NCBI RefSeq assembly: GCF_033958435.1
Contig: NC_134137.1
Location: 172,559,501 to 172,623,500 of the forward strand
Source: Carettochelys insculpta
Taxonomy: Eukaryota > Chordata > Testudines > Carettochelyidae
DNA length: 64,000 bases
Direction: 5' to 3'
In this document: in pieces, positions 1 to 46,244 of the stretch
How positions within the stretch are numbered: position 1 is the first letter of the stretch
Layout: each line of letters starts with the position of its first letter
Position numbers and translations under genes: made by a program
Notes under the pieces: generated by a model
What the model saw: only the letters and a program-made list of their open reading frames with translations
The model's database searches: none
Told to the model about the DNA's origin: nothing

Positions 1-3000
1 GTGAGGGAGATTAGGGGGGAAAAAAAGAGTAGATCTTGTATCAGATGAAGGGGGTGATTATCTAAAGCTCATAAAGGTACAGGACTGAGCTGGTTCTTGC
101 ATTGTCTGAGGCAGTTATGCTGCCTCATATGTCAGGTAATGGCCAATCGAATCTCATATCCTGATATGATGAGGTTTTGCTCTGGGCATTTTATACAGTA
201 GCATATTTCACAAAGTAAAATCAGGGTTTCTGGAGTGGAATCCTCTTGTTCCTGCTAATACACAGAGCTGAAACCAAATGCAGTGACACTAAAATACCCC
301 CAACAGTCCTGCCAGTGAACCAAACACATTTCTCAGAGATCCTTAGGTTTACGCATTTCACATAGAAATTAAAAGCTTCTGTATTCCTGTGAGATTTGGC
401 TACCTGCAGTAAAATATGTTGATGGTAAGGAAAGGAATTTGACATGAGTCGAGGGGTGTTTGGTGCCTCCCTAGTTTCATGTTAGATTCTCTATGCTCCA
501 TTTGCTGCAAAGAGAGTAAATCAAGGGCTTGGTCCCCAAACAATGGAAAAATTTTGGTTTTGGTCCTTTTCATCCCAGCAAGGATAATTCCTGATGCATG
601 AGGAACTTCAGTAAGAAATAGGGTGACCAGACGTCCCAGTTTTATAGGAACAGTCCCAATATTTCATCTGGATTAAAGAGAAGGCTGAAAGGCAACATAG
701 AATCATAGAATACTAGAACTGGAAGGGACCTTGAAGTCATTTGAGAGGCCATCAGGTCCAGTCGCCTGCACTCACGGCAGCCAAGTACCATCTTGGTCAT
801 CACTGACAGATGTACGTTTAACCTGCTCTTAAATAGTTCCAATAATGGAGATTCTACAACCTCCCTAAACAATTTATTCAAGTGTTTAACCATCCTGACA
901 AGAATTTTTTCCTAGTGTCCAACCTTAACCTTCCATACTGCAATTCAAGCCCATTGCTACTTGTCCTATCATCAGAGGTTAAGGAGAATAATTTTTCTCC
1001 TTCCTTGTGCCCTTTTATGTATTTTAAAGTATCTCCCCTGTAAGTCGTCCCTTTTCCAAATTAAACAAACCCAATTCTCTCAGTCTTTCTTTATATGTCA
1101 TGTTTTCTAGACCTTTAATTGTTTTTGTTGTTCTTCTGTGGACCTTCTCCAATTTCTCCATCTTTCTGAAAGACAAGAGCTTCCAAGTAGGTCTTTTACA
1201 GCATTTTTGGTGAAAACCCCTCACCTTAAACTGAAGGAATTGAAGTCTGTACCTCTGAGTGTTTTAATTCAATCACTGGTCTGAAGACTGTTCATGTGAG
1301 GTGAGCATTTGAGCAGTTATTTTACACTTGGAATGTAAAATTTGAGCTGCCATATCTGAACATTTATTGATTCCAGATGTGGTACATTGCCATGACATAT
1401 CCATGATGGTCATGGTGTACAATGAAGCTTTGAGGAAACCCAGGGACTAGGCCTTTGAGGGATTCCATGTGTGTGTTTTGGGCCTAAATATTGCTTTAGC
1501 TAACAATTTTCTCCTCTCTTCCACTATGATTGTTTCTTTTCACTGTTTGCTGGTCACTAGTGAAGGCAGCCAGTATATTTTGTTAAGAATGCTGTTCTAT
1601 TCTACAGAACACCTGCCAGGGCAAAGAGGCAACTAAATAAGCAAGTCAAGGATCGAACCATGCCAGTTACGCATCACAAAGTTACTTTGTGTAAATGACA
1701 AAATCAAATTTTAATTCTGCACTCCCAATAAACTTACTGTGGCTTCCCCCTGGTCCCCCCTAAGAATGATGTATGGGGAAAGGATCTCCTAATCCTCCTT
1801 ATCTGTTCTCTTCCACTAAATAGTCAGCATTCTCCTAATTCAAAGTCCTCGGAGCATCTTCAAGCCTTTCTTTTGGTAAGAGGAGTTGTGCACATCCACT
1901 ACAGAAACAAAGCCATGTGGCTTTTGGGGACCAATTATGAATAACTCAGGCAACTCAAATTCCAAATACCAAGTACGGAGTGCAGAGTTGTGATCAATCC
2001 ATAGAGCTAAAAAAAATGCAACAAAATATCAGTTTTGAAGGATATGTAAATCTGTACTTACTGCCTTTGTCACCAACAGTACATTTTGGTATTTCCAGGA
2101 TGACATGGGTTCAGAGTTCAAATCATGATAGCAAATGCAGGGTGTGTTTGTGTATGTGAAATTGTTACTCTCTTCAGAGGAAATATACTGAGAAGACCAA
2201 CCAAGGAAATGGCTCAGCTCTGTCTTAAGATATGGATTCAATAAACACACACCCTGAGTAGTTTTTTTTTTCTTCCTGTTAGAGCAACAAGTCCAAGGAC
2301 ATAAACTCTCAATCTACTTGGCTCTAGTCCATTTAAATGTGTGTCATTTGTGCAGTATCATTGACAAGCTCTAGTTCCACTAGAGCTGAACAGATGGACC
2401 TGGACTGGAAGGCTATAGAGCTCCAGTGAAACTGAGAATAGAATTTAGTTTTCTGTGGAAAAATCAGAGGTCTCTGCTACATGACAGGATGAATATTTCC
2501 CTTGTAAGTAAAGGAAGGTCATGTCCGCAACCGATATAAACTGGCAACGTGCTACTGAAGCTGATGGACATCAGCTAAAACTCTGGCTCTGTTTGTGTTA
2601 CAGACATGCAGCTCAATACAAATGTTTAAAAAATATTGGACCAGCCTTTTGGGGTTCACTGCTTAACTCGTCAGTACAATCATACAACCTCTTTAATCCG
2701 CTAACATGGATTTGTCAAGTACGTCTATGCTGCACTAGCTATGAATATTCAGGGAAGCTAGTCCCTCCCCCGACTGCTCACACCACCATGGCGATATTTT
2801 ATTTTTAGCACAATGGATCTGGCAGAGCTAGTGTGAGTATGTCTTCTCCAGTAAGGCATTACACCACCAACTGAAAGTGACAAATATTGTATGCAAAGAG
2901 TGTGCAGCCATAAGCTCTTGGCAGGAAGAAGCTGACCAGATTGATATGTTTTATTGGACCAGCAATAAAGGCACAACCAGTCATTTAAAGGGCACAGAAG

Positions 3001-4175
3001 TCCAGCTCTGGTTTACTCGCACATGTACTCTTATTCCATGTGAATTCTCAGAGTGAGTCTGATATCAAACATAGGATTCTCTACCTACTTCTCTGGATTT
3101 GTGTGCATGAGAGGCCAGTTTTGGTCTAAACTATCTATCTTGGTACCTGTGAGCAGCAATCCACTTTCAGGGTTTTACTCGCACACCCTTTGTGGCATGA
3201 GGCTTTCAAAGAATTTCTCGTGGGGGATGTAATTAAAGTACCCAAAGCATCTGAATTAACAAGGTGCGACAACATTGTCTTAAAACCCAACAGTCCTTTA
3301 ATACACGGGTGTCCGATATGCTCACAGCTTGCCACATATGTAGAGTTGTGGTGATTATCTCTCTCAAGCTGCATGTGGCTCTTGGAGCCTTTAAATGTGG
3401 CTGCTCCTGAGATCCACAGGTGGGGATTGCCATCCACCCACTCCACACACATGCCCCGCTGCTTGATGGGAGAAGCAGGTGGCAGCCCTGGCGGCGGTCC
3501 CAGTGGCTCTGGCATTGAGTTAGAATAGGGGTGCTGGGGGTGCCTGGCTCTGGGAGAAAGAGAGAGGGCGTTTATTTAGCACAGGGCTGAGGGAATGTGG
3601 CCAATATGGAAAGATGACAGCCAGAGCCCTATTGGAGGAATGAATGTCTCTTCTAGATCTGTCCCAGACCTCACACCCCTCCATTAAAAATAAAAGAAAA
3701 GTACAGCCAGTGACCATGTACCAAAATTCTTGAAGTGGCCCACCTGCATTATTGCCCACCTCTGAGTTAGAGAGGCTAGGAACAGAAAGTTTAAAAAAAA
3801 AAAAAAGGGTGAGGCCACCTGCAGTAAGTTTGAGAAAAAGAATCTTCCAGCAAGTTGCATCACAAAGGCAGCTACAATGAAATCTTTTATTAGGGGTGTT
3901 GCTGGTGTAGGTGATGGCAGTATTTCCTGCTATTATACACACCCTTTTGTAGTCCAGTTGACCAAGATTGTCCCCCATTTTTCATCACTGGTGCCTATCA
4001 TTGGTAGCCTAGGCAATTAGTATGGTTGCGTCCTTCTGCAGTCAAAATCTTCCCTCAGCCCTCCTCCCCTGCAGATGTTTGAAGCCTTTCTTTGCTCTTG
4101 TTTCTTTTTCGTGTGGATTTGGATGACAGTCGCAATTATCCTCAGTATATATTTTATCTCTCTCCACCAACACAG
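1..4175. other. Upstream intron of CBS (partial), no exon seen
   Basis: No coding exon was recognised here. The first CBS exon in the window begins with the third base of a codon, so an earlier coding exon must exist. I looked for the N-terminal haem-binding segment (a Cys-x-Trp-x-Leu-Gly-like stretch) and did not find it, so it probably lies before base 1. The stretch holds a minus-strand CR1 fragment near 695-1165. At 621-660 there is a repeat remnant with the sequence GGGTGACCAGACGTCCCAG. Around 3305-3500 there is hAT-like repeat DNA. The rest is anonymous AT-rich intron. Confidence 0.6.
695..1165 (-). mobile_element. CR1 LINE 3' fragment
   Basis: On the minus strand the segment ends in the CR1-type terminal motif (ATTCTATGATTCTATG near 695-712). 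It is preceded by the 'ggtcccttccagttctag' type tail. Conceptual minus-strand translation near 1060-1165 reads KTIKGLENMTYKERLRELGL, the conserved C-terminal end of CR1 ORF2. It is a 5'-truncated, decayed copy. Confidence 0.85.
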
Positions 4176-39365
<35,190 letters not shown>

Positions 39366-40941
39366 AGATTTTTCAAAATCACGAAGCTAAGATTTTTATT
39401 TACTAATCCTTGCTCCCACAAGTTTGATCTCGTCCAAAATGACATCAGGGAAATCAGTGGATCAGGATGATCTGATTTAAAGAACAAAGTTTAATTAAAA
39501 TGAGCAGTTATACTGAGGTAACATTGCAACACAACGTTGACGGGAATGATGCGGGGGTTAATACAGAGGTCTTATTGCACAGGTTTTAGCAGAAGTTATC
39601 TCTTGCCGTTTTCATGGTTAACACCTTCTAAATATCAGTTAAAATCTTTGTACGTACTCATGAGGTGAACGATTTTGGCTCGGGCTGGAGCCATAATGGG
39701 AGTAGCTCCAGCCCTCTACCAAATTTCACCCTTGCCTGGGAGAAATCCCTGTTGACTGGGTGCCTTCCCCACTCACCACCCTTTTGGGAAGAACACCAAT
39801 CAGAGCTACTGCTGGTGGAGCTCTCTCCTTTCCCCCTCATGGGCAGACCCCCTTTTTACAGGAGGGGAGTATGGAGCAGGTAGAACCCAGCAGGTCAGGG
39901 CAGCTCTGTCCCTTTTACCCCCTCACTTCCATTGTACAATGGGAAGGGCTCCTCTGCTCCTGCACTGTCTCCTCTCCATCCCTGCTACATCCGACCAGGG
40001 AAGGAGAAGAGGGGGCCTGCAGCAGCCTGGACCTGGGAGCGAGGCATGAAGTCTCATGGAGCACTAACTGTCACCCAGACACCCTGGGATGGGCAGGGGG
40101 AGTCCAAAACTCAAAAGACAATCCAAAACCACTATGTAACCTGTTCTGTTGTTAAAGTAACATGATTTTTGGGGCTTCACATGACTGGAAACTTTGGAGT
40201 CCGTTCCAAGAGGTGTTAGCAGAGCGCAGAAGAGCCACTTTTAAAAAGCTGCATAAACAGTGAAGGAATTAAGTGCACAGCAAGAGAAGAGTAAACCAAC
40301 AGTCACTTTTACAGCCCAGTTTCAGGGAACAGGCATAATTGCTTCAGGCATGTGCTGTGAGCAGTTTGAGAGAGGAGCAATAGCTTTCGGTTTTAGCTTT
40401 CGTAAGCAAGAAGTCTGGTTTTTAATCTAATCTAGTATGTATCAAGGTTTTGATAAATTATAAAGTATTTATGGTTAGGAATTGTCTGCTGCTTTTTGCA
40501 CACAGTTATACACAATACGTCAACTCTTTGCACGTATTTGGTGTTTGTTCATGTCTGGTTTATGGCCAGAAAAGCAGGCCACTCCAAGAAACAGGCCTCT
40601 TAATATTTTCCACTAGGGCTACAACTGTTCTGAATTTTCCAGCTTACCTTTGCAGATTCAAGAAGTTCAAATAGGTGGGCAATGGCCGCACATCAACCCC
40701 AAGCTGTTCACTATCACTAAGGGAAAACCATGGGGCTGGGGCAGTGAAGAGGAAGAGACCGGTAACATTTCAAACAGGGATGCAGAGATGGGAGTATGAC
40801 ATCAATGTTGATGTACCCCTGTTACATCCTTTTAAAGTGCCACCAGACTCCTGGTTGTTTGTTTTTGATTTTCTTGCTGTATTCCTCACTGGTGGATATT
40901 TTTAATGATGCTCTCTCTCAAACACATCCAGAAACTGGTTT

Positions 40942-40947
40942 AATAAA
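40942..40947 (+). other. Candidate polyadenylation signal (weaker)
   Basis: This is an AATAAA hexamer 1.6 kb after the CBS stop. The downstream sequence lacks a clear GT-rich element. Confidence 0.3.
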
Positions 40948-41144
40948 TTGAGAGAAAAAAACCCCCAAATTAATCACAAGAACTTTTCAAGAGTAAAAAG
41001 TGCAGCTGGCTGCGTGCATGCAAGTGAAAGAGAGAGGTGGTATTTTCCATTTCCTGTTTGTCTAGCTGCACACGAGGCTCCAATAGCTGCAAGAAATTAT
41101 ATATCTGAAGGAAAATCATTGTACTTCATATGACAGTGTACTCA

Positions 41145-41150
41145 AATAAA
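41145..41150 (+). other. Candidate CBS polyadenylation signal
   Basis: This is an AATAAA hexamer with a T/GT-rich region 30-60 bases downstream. A SINE begins at 41211, giving a natural outer limit. Confidence 0.45.
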
Positions 41151-41210
41151 AAGCTAAAACACTATTTGAAACAACTATATTGTTATTTATTTTAAGGACG
41201 TTAGTTGTGA

Positions 41211-41395
41211 GGAGGGATAGCTCAGTGATCTGAGCATTGACTTACTAAACTCAAGGTTGTGAGCTCAATCCTTGAGGAGGCCATTTAGGGAACTGGGGCA
41301 AATAAGTTTAAAAAAAAGGGATGGTGGTTGGCCCTGCCCAGAGGGCAGGGGACTGGACTCAATGACCTTGCAAGGTCCCTTCCAGTTCTATGAAC
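41211..41395 (+). mobile_element. tRNA-derived SINE with CR1-type tail (family A)
   Basis: GGAGGGATAGCTCAGTGATC, then GTGAGCTCAATCCTTGAGGA and GGTCCCTTCCAGTTCTATGA match the copy at 34351-34559 throughout. The tail ends in the CR1-like TTCTATGA. Confidence 0.88.
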
Positions 41396-42190
41396 TGCAT
41401 GTGTCTCTGAAACAGATCTCAGAGACTTGAGTCGCTGTTGGTCATTGAAGAACCCATGGAATGCTTTGCAAGAGTAACAAGTGTGTTGGTGATAATCCAA
41501 TTGTGTTTAGTTAACTTTCTCCCTGCACTGTGCAGTAGTCTTTCTGTCCTAAACTACTGTAGTGTTGCTGTGCCCCGTTTGATATATGTCACATTCCACT
41601 CTGCAGGAAGCTGCATTTGAATGCAGAGGTTACTGATACCTGTATCTTAACCAAATTTCTGCAGTGACTTAAGCATGGGATCCACAGTGACAATTAAGAT
41701 GATGATGATTTTATTTGTATTACTACAGCACATAGGAGGCCCAAGTCACACTGCTTAAATCGGTGCAGGGTTGAGCAAATAGTTTTTGTAAAATGTTTCG
41801 GGCTCCTTCTGAGTGAGAGACTCTTTGTCAACGTAAGTCATATTTGTTCTTGCATAACTGCAGGCCAAGTGTGCACTGCAGCAAATCACCTACAACCACT
41901 GGCACAGCACCTTGCTTTCTTAGCAGCTGGTTTCCTTTCTGCACAAGAGGCATATTGATTCAAATGATTCAGAGACACAATACTGTTAGCCACCAAAAAG
42001 CTGGTGACTTTATCCCATGTGCCCTCTTCCCTCCTGTCTGTTACAACCCATCTTGTTTGGTTTTAGATTGCAAAACCCTCAGGGCAGGTGCCGTGAAATG
42101 GGTTATACAATCATGACTAAGCAGAATCACAATACACTTTCTAAGGCAGACCACAAATTCTGCAGTAACAGGTATCAGGGAGTAGCCATG

Positions 42191-42275
42191 CATCTGGCGA
42201 GTGAGTCTTTGCCCATGAAAGCTTATGCTCCAAAAAAATCTGTTCTCCTATAAGGTGCCACAGGACTTCTTGTTA
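42191..42275 (+). repeat. Hairpin repeat family, half copy
   Basis: GTGAGTCTTTGCCCATGAAA, then GCTTATGCTCC and AAGGTGCCACAGGACTTCTT match one arm of the palindromic copies. TATCAGGGAGTAGCCATG just before it (42175-42192) resembles the family's outer end. Confidence 0.7.
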
Positions 42276-42480
42276 ATTCTGTGCTAGACACTGCTAAGAT
42301 GTAAATAAAGGATTGAATGAAATATGAAGTGAACAACTATACCCCAAACAAAATTCCTTGTGCCATTTGTTTTTATACCACATTTGATTCTTTACATTTT
42401 CACTTTGGTACAGATTTTTGTAGAGACAAAGCAAAACTGTCTTGTAGATGTCATCAGTGGGAAGAAGGCAGCTTAAATTA

Positions 42481-42557
42481 GGTAGTAGTAGTAGTAGTAG
42501 GCATCCTTCAGTCTGCATAGACTATGGATCGCGCCCTTTATAGTTTCAGTTGAGGAC
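42481..42557 (-). mobile_element. 3' tail of the RT/zinc-knuckle LINE, inverted copy
   Basis: A (GTA)n run at about 42482-42500 is followed by GGCATCCTTCAGTCTGCATA, then GACTATGGATCGCGCCCTTT. This is the reverse complement of the last 50 or so bases of the + strand element ending at 45512. It is an extremely 5'-truncated insertion. Confidence 0.85.
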
Positions 42558-42956
42558 TTTGTGGGCAGGGATTTTATTTGCTTGGATGGTATGTGAGGAA
42601 TTTGGGATTGTGTGACAGAAACATAGTGACAACACTTAGCACTTTCACAGTATGGCGTCTCTGTAGCTCTCAAAGGGCTTTACAAAGGAGGTGAAGTATC
42701 ATTGTTCCCACACGCAAAAAGTCTGGGTGGTCATTGAACAAACAAAATTCACCAATCCAGCCTTTCCCTCAGCTACTTTTCCCCATGGCTTGAAGCCAAT
42801 GTACTGAAATTCTATCACTAAATAACAAATCCTGTGATGCAACAGGTCTTTCCATCTATTTTCTCTTCTGCTCTGATTGACAGCTTATATATATTTGTAT
42901 TGCAGCAAAGAGGTTCTAAACAGAGAGAGAGAGTTCTTTGTATAATGATCACTTAC

Positions 42957-43180
42957 AGCGGTGGTGTAGTCCTGTCTGTCCCAGGATATTAGAAACAGGG
43001 GGGTGACATAATAGCTTTCATTGGGCCAATTTCTGTTGGTGAAAGCAAGGAGGTTTCAAGTTACACAGAGCTCTTCTGTGCAGCCTGTCAGCTTGTCTCT
43101 CCTCCTGCCAACAGAAGTTGGTCCAATAAAATAAATTATCTCACTCACCTTGTCTGTCTCGTATAGCCCTTGAACAGTAA
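42957..43180. repeat. Inverted-arm copy of the 'GGACCAATTTCTG' family
   Basis: GGGCCAATTTCTGTTGGTGA, then CACAGAGCTCTTCTGTG, are followed by AACAGAAGTTGGTCCAATAA on the opposite arm. It is related to 7563-7665. It abuts the hairpin repeat at 43185. Confidence 0.6.
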
Positions 43181-43184
43181 CAGA

Positions 43185-43560
43185 GAGGTGGCCGTGTTAG
43201 TCTGCCCTCCAACAAAACAAAGCAGCAGAAATGTAGCACTGTTAAGACTTAACAAAATGATTTATTCAGCGATGAGCTTTCGTGGGGACAGACCCACTTC
43301 GTTAGAGCCCAAATGATGAAAATAGCATCTGGTCCGTCAAGTTGGGAATCCTGGCAACTTTGGGTGTGGGGGAGGGTGGAGGCACACACACAGCCCCCAG
43401 AGGGGGCGAAGGGGAAGTCGCAGAGACTCCCTGATGGAGAAGGAGGGGAGAGTGGCGTGCAGCATCTGAAGAAGTGGGTCTGTCCCGCAAAAGCTCATCA
43501 CGGAATAAATCATTTTGTTAGTGTTTAAAGTGCGACATTTCTGCTGCTTTGCTTTGTCGT
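43185..43560. repeat. Palindromic hairpin repeat interrupted by an insertion
   Basis: The left arm runs through AAAGCAGCAGAAATGTAGCA, then ACAAAATGATTTATTC and GATGAGCTTTCGTGG. The right arm is its inverted copy, ending ATTTCTGCTGCTTTGCTTTG. In intact copies the arms meet near GACCCACTT/AAGTGGGTC. Here about 150 bases of unrelated sequence separate them. Confidence 0.85.
43306..43461. mobile_element. Insertion inside the hairpin repeat, copy 1
   Basis: The inserted segment includes ATGAAAATAGCATCTGGTCC, then GTTGGGAATCCTGGCAA and AGACTCCCTGATGGAGAAGG. It matches 46104-46244 closely and collinearly. The type is unknown. Confidence 0.75.
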
Positions 43561-44430
43561 ATAACCCTTGTCACTCTGCCTCCTTTCTCCAGGGCAGGGT
43601 GTGTGGCAGCTGGGGGATGGGACTGGAGATGGGGGAAGGCAGACTAGGAACACTGTTGATAGCTGAAAGGGGATTTTCTAGTAAGGTTGTCCTGCCTAGT
43701 ACATGCTGCCTGTGCTAATTCTGCCTGTGCCACTTGCACATTGTCTGCCAGTCAGGGTGAGTTACCACTGCCATTTCTCTTATTTCGCTGCGACTTTGGC
43801 CTTTTTCTTTCCCGTTGACCATCACGGGAATTTTAAAGTTTGTAACTTTTGGCTAGTGCTCAGGTGGGAGCACATTTATAATGCCACAGAGGTGGCATCA
43901 GACAGGAACAAGGTGAAGTGGAATTTGAAATTTACAGGGTGGGTGAAGCGATGAGATGTATTTTTCATTCTTCTCTGTTAGCAAAGTTCAATTTAGAGAC
44001 CGTATAGGGACTGTGGCTAAAAACTGACCAGTCTTGCAAACAAATGCTTCTGCATTTCATTACTAGGAGGAGTCACAGCAAAATTATAGGAAGAACATGG
44101 ATAATTCCTGGCAACATCAGGCCCTAAATTCACGCCCTCAGTGGGCCCATGCCTACAAATACCCCTGCTTGCAAATGGCCTCTGGGATTAGGAAGGCTAA
44201 TTCAAATAAAACCACACCTACTTGAATGCCAGAGTAACTAGAAGCTTTCATGGTTCCTTGCTCATTTAGGCCAAGTGCTGGGAAGTGCAAAGTACTTTCC
44301 AGGTTCAAAAGGCGCACCTGAGAAGGCAGGCAAGAGACAAAGGCTTAGTTTGGCTGATTCCCCGGAAACTGGGCCTGTTGCTCCGGAAGCTGAGGCTGGA
44401 AGAGTTGTGATACTAATGAATTAGAAAAGA

Positions 44431-45441
44431 ATGGAGGGTAGGGTTGGGAAACTGTTTAACCTTGCAAGGCTGAGAGCTAAGATTAAGGTGCAAGAAGTCC
44501 TCATCAGAGACATGCTGTTCGCAGACGATGCTGCTGTAGTGTCTCACACAGAAGACCAGCTTCAAAAACTGCTGGATCGGTTCTCCAAAGCGTGCAAGGA
44601 CTTTGGGCTTACCATCAGCCTAAAGAAGACAAATGTACTTGGTCAAGATGTTGCTGAATCCCCATCAATCAGCATTGACAACTATACGTTAGAAGTTGTC
44701 CACGAGTTCGTTTACCTCGGGTCCACCATCACTGACACCCTGTCATTGGACACCGAGCTAAATAGGAGGATCGGAAAAGCGGCCACAACTCTGTCCAGAC
44801 TCAGCAAGAGAGTGTGGAATAACAACAAGCTGTACACTCACACCAAAATGCAAGTCTACAGAGCCTGCATCCTCAGCACCCTCCTTTATGGCAGCGAGAC
44901 TTGGACCCTGTATGCCCGCCAGGAAAAGAGGCTGAACGTCTTCCACTTGCGCTGCCTCAGGCGCATCCTTGGAATATCATGGAAGGACAGAGTGACCAAC
45001 ACAGCCGTCCTCGAGCAAGCTGGAATCCCAACGATGCACACCCTCCTCAGGCAGCGGCGGCTTCTCTGGCTTGGCCACGTCCACAGGATGAATGATGGAA
45101 GGATTCCAAAAGACATCATGTATGGTGAGCTAGCCTCTGGCAAAAGACCCCCCGGACGCCCCCAGTTGCGTTACAAAGATGTCTGCAAGAGAGACCTCAG
45201 AGAGGTAGACATCGAGCTGGACAACTGGGAAGAACTAGCAGACGACCGCGGCAGATGGAGGCAGGGGTTACACAAGGGCCTTCAGAAGGGCAAGTTGAAG
45301 ATCAGATAGCTAGCTGAGGAGAAGCGAGCGCACAGAAAGCACAATAAGGACTTGCCAGACACCCACTACATCTGCAAGAGATGCAGCAAGGACTGTCACT
45401 CTCGTGTGGGTCTTTATAGTCACAATAGATGCTGTAAATGA
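44431..45441 (+). pseudogene. Reverse-transcriptase ORF remnant with one premature stop
   Basis: The frame is open from 44431 to a TAG at 45307-45309. It stays open for 44 more codons in the same frame to TGA at 45439-45441. The apparent start ATG (44431-44433) lies inside the target-site duplication, so it is host sequence and not the element's own start. FADDAA, the RT catalytic box with two Asp, is at residues 30-35. After the TAG come HYICKRCSKDC and YSHNRCC, a CxxC...HxxC zinc-knuckle-like end. The single nonsense change and little other damage suggest a fairly recent insertion. The polymerase fingers, palm start and endonuclease are absent through 5' truncation. Confidence 0.9.
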
Positions 45442-45512
45442 AGTCTTAAATTGAAACTTTAAAGGGCGCGATCCATAGTCTGTGCAGACTGAAGGATGCC
45501 TACTACTACTAC
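44435..45512 (+). mobile_element. 5'-truncated non-LTR retrotransposon (RT with terminal zinc-knuckle-like motif)
   Basis: The element codes for the C-terminal part of a reverse transcriptase and a Cys/His-rich end. It then has a short 3' UTR (AAAGGGCGCGATCCATAGTC, then GCAGACTGAAGGATGCC) and a (TAC)n tail. It is flanked by a 13-bp target duplication. The RT is of the type with FADDAA and long thumb and C-terminal sequence (GSETWTLYARQEKRLNVFHL, RRLLWLGHVHRMNDGRIPKD). CR1 copies in this window differ in both tail and motif sequence. I do not assign a clade name. Confidence 0.93.
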
Positions 45513-45619
45513 TAGAAAAGAATGGCCAAAGTTTTGTCCCAACTCATAGACGTCAGAGATGCAATTAGGAGCCCTGGAAAGCAGTTGGCTGAACAGAAAT
45601 CCCACCGAGAGGGGAAAGA

Positions 45620-45785
45620 GAGGTATCAGAGAGGTAGCTGAGTTAGTCTGAATCTTCAAAAACAAGAAGTCCTATGGCACCTTATAGACTAACAGATAAT
45701 TTGGAGCATAAGCTTTCGTGGGTCTTTGCCAAATTATCCAAACTATCTGTTAGGCTGTAAGGTACCACAGGACTTCTTGTTGTTT
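45620..45785. repeat. Palindromic hairpin repeat, two-arm copy
   Basis: GAGAGGTAGCTGAGTTAGTC, then AAGAAGTCCTATGGCACCTT and GGAGCATAAGCTTTCGTGGG, are followed by the inverted arm ACTATCTGTTAGGCTGTAAG, then GGTACCACAGGACTTCTTGT. The centre is shortened relative to 62892-63105. It begins about 95 bases after the LINE duplication. Confidence 0.85.
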
Positions 45786-46103
45786 CTGGATGGAAATAAA
45801 ATGGACCCTAGGAATGGGGAACCTGGCTGTGGAGTTGTGGGCAAATGAGGGTAACATGCAACCTCTGGCAAGGTGGAGATTGACAGTGAATGGGGAGCAT
45901 GGAGGGAATGGCAGAAAAACCACATCCCCTGCCATGGGGACCAAGGTGGTTGAATGGTATAGGAGCAAGCGGAGTGTTCTCAGCCTCTGGATATGGGGGC
46001 AGGGAGGTGGGGACTATGGGAGCCTGGCAGGAGCCGGGGGCAGCGGGGAGGGGGCTCAAGGGGCTAGGGTTTTCAACTTTCCTGACCAGATGGATCAGAC
46101 ACT

Positions 46104-46244
46104 ATGAAAATAGCATCTGGTCCATCATGTTGGGAATCCTGGCAATTTTGGGGGTGGGGGAGGGTGGAGGGGCATGCAGAGCCCCTGGTGGTAAGAGGAG
46201 GGAAAGTTGCAGGGACTCCCTGATGGAGAAGGGTGGGAGAGTGG
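46104..46244. mobile_element. Dispersed repeat, copy 2 (matches 43306-43461)
   Basis: TATGAAAATAGCATCTGGTC, then GTTGGGAATCCTGGCAATTT and GGGACTCCCTGATGGAGAAG repeat the insert at 43306-43461 in the same orientation. The boundaries are estimated from where similarity ends. Confidence 0.75.

Larger units (their letters stand above)
39366..41165 (+). other. CBS: Probable CBS 3' untranslated region
   Basis: Sequence after the stop codon has no recognisable interspersed repeat for about 1.8 kb. The best polyadenylation candidate is AATAAA at 41145-41150, followed at about 41180-41210 by a T/GT-rich stretch. An earlier AATAAA at 40942-40947 is followed by an A- and C-rich stretch and looks weaker. 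The extent is inference. Confidence 0.5.
44422..45525. repeat. 13-bp target-site duplication pair bounding the LINE
   Basis: TAGAAAAGAATGG occurs at 44422-44434 and again at 45513-45525, exactly at the two edges of the retrotransposon sequence. This fixes the insertion boundaries. Confidence 0.92.

Noticed and set aside
3520..3978. 152-codon minus-strand frame
   Set aside because: It runs through a poly-Phe stretch created by an A run at about 3793-3806 and includes repeat DNA. There is no domain or sensible splice sites.
4075..4175. Upstream extension of CBS exon 2 to an in-frame ATG at 4075
   Set aside because: The preceding residues are a Phe/Cys/Ile-rich intronic translation. A good acceptor (CAACACAG) lies at the position that gives the human exon length exactly.
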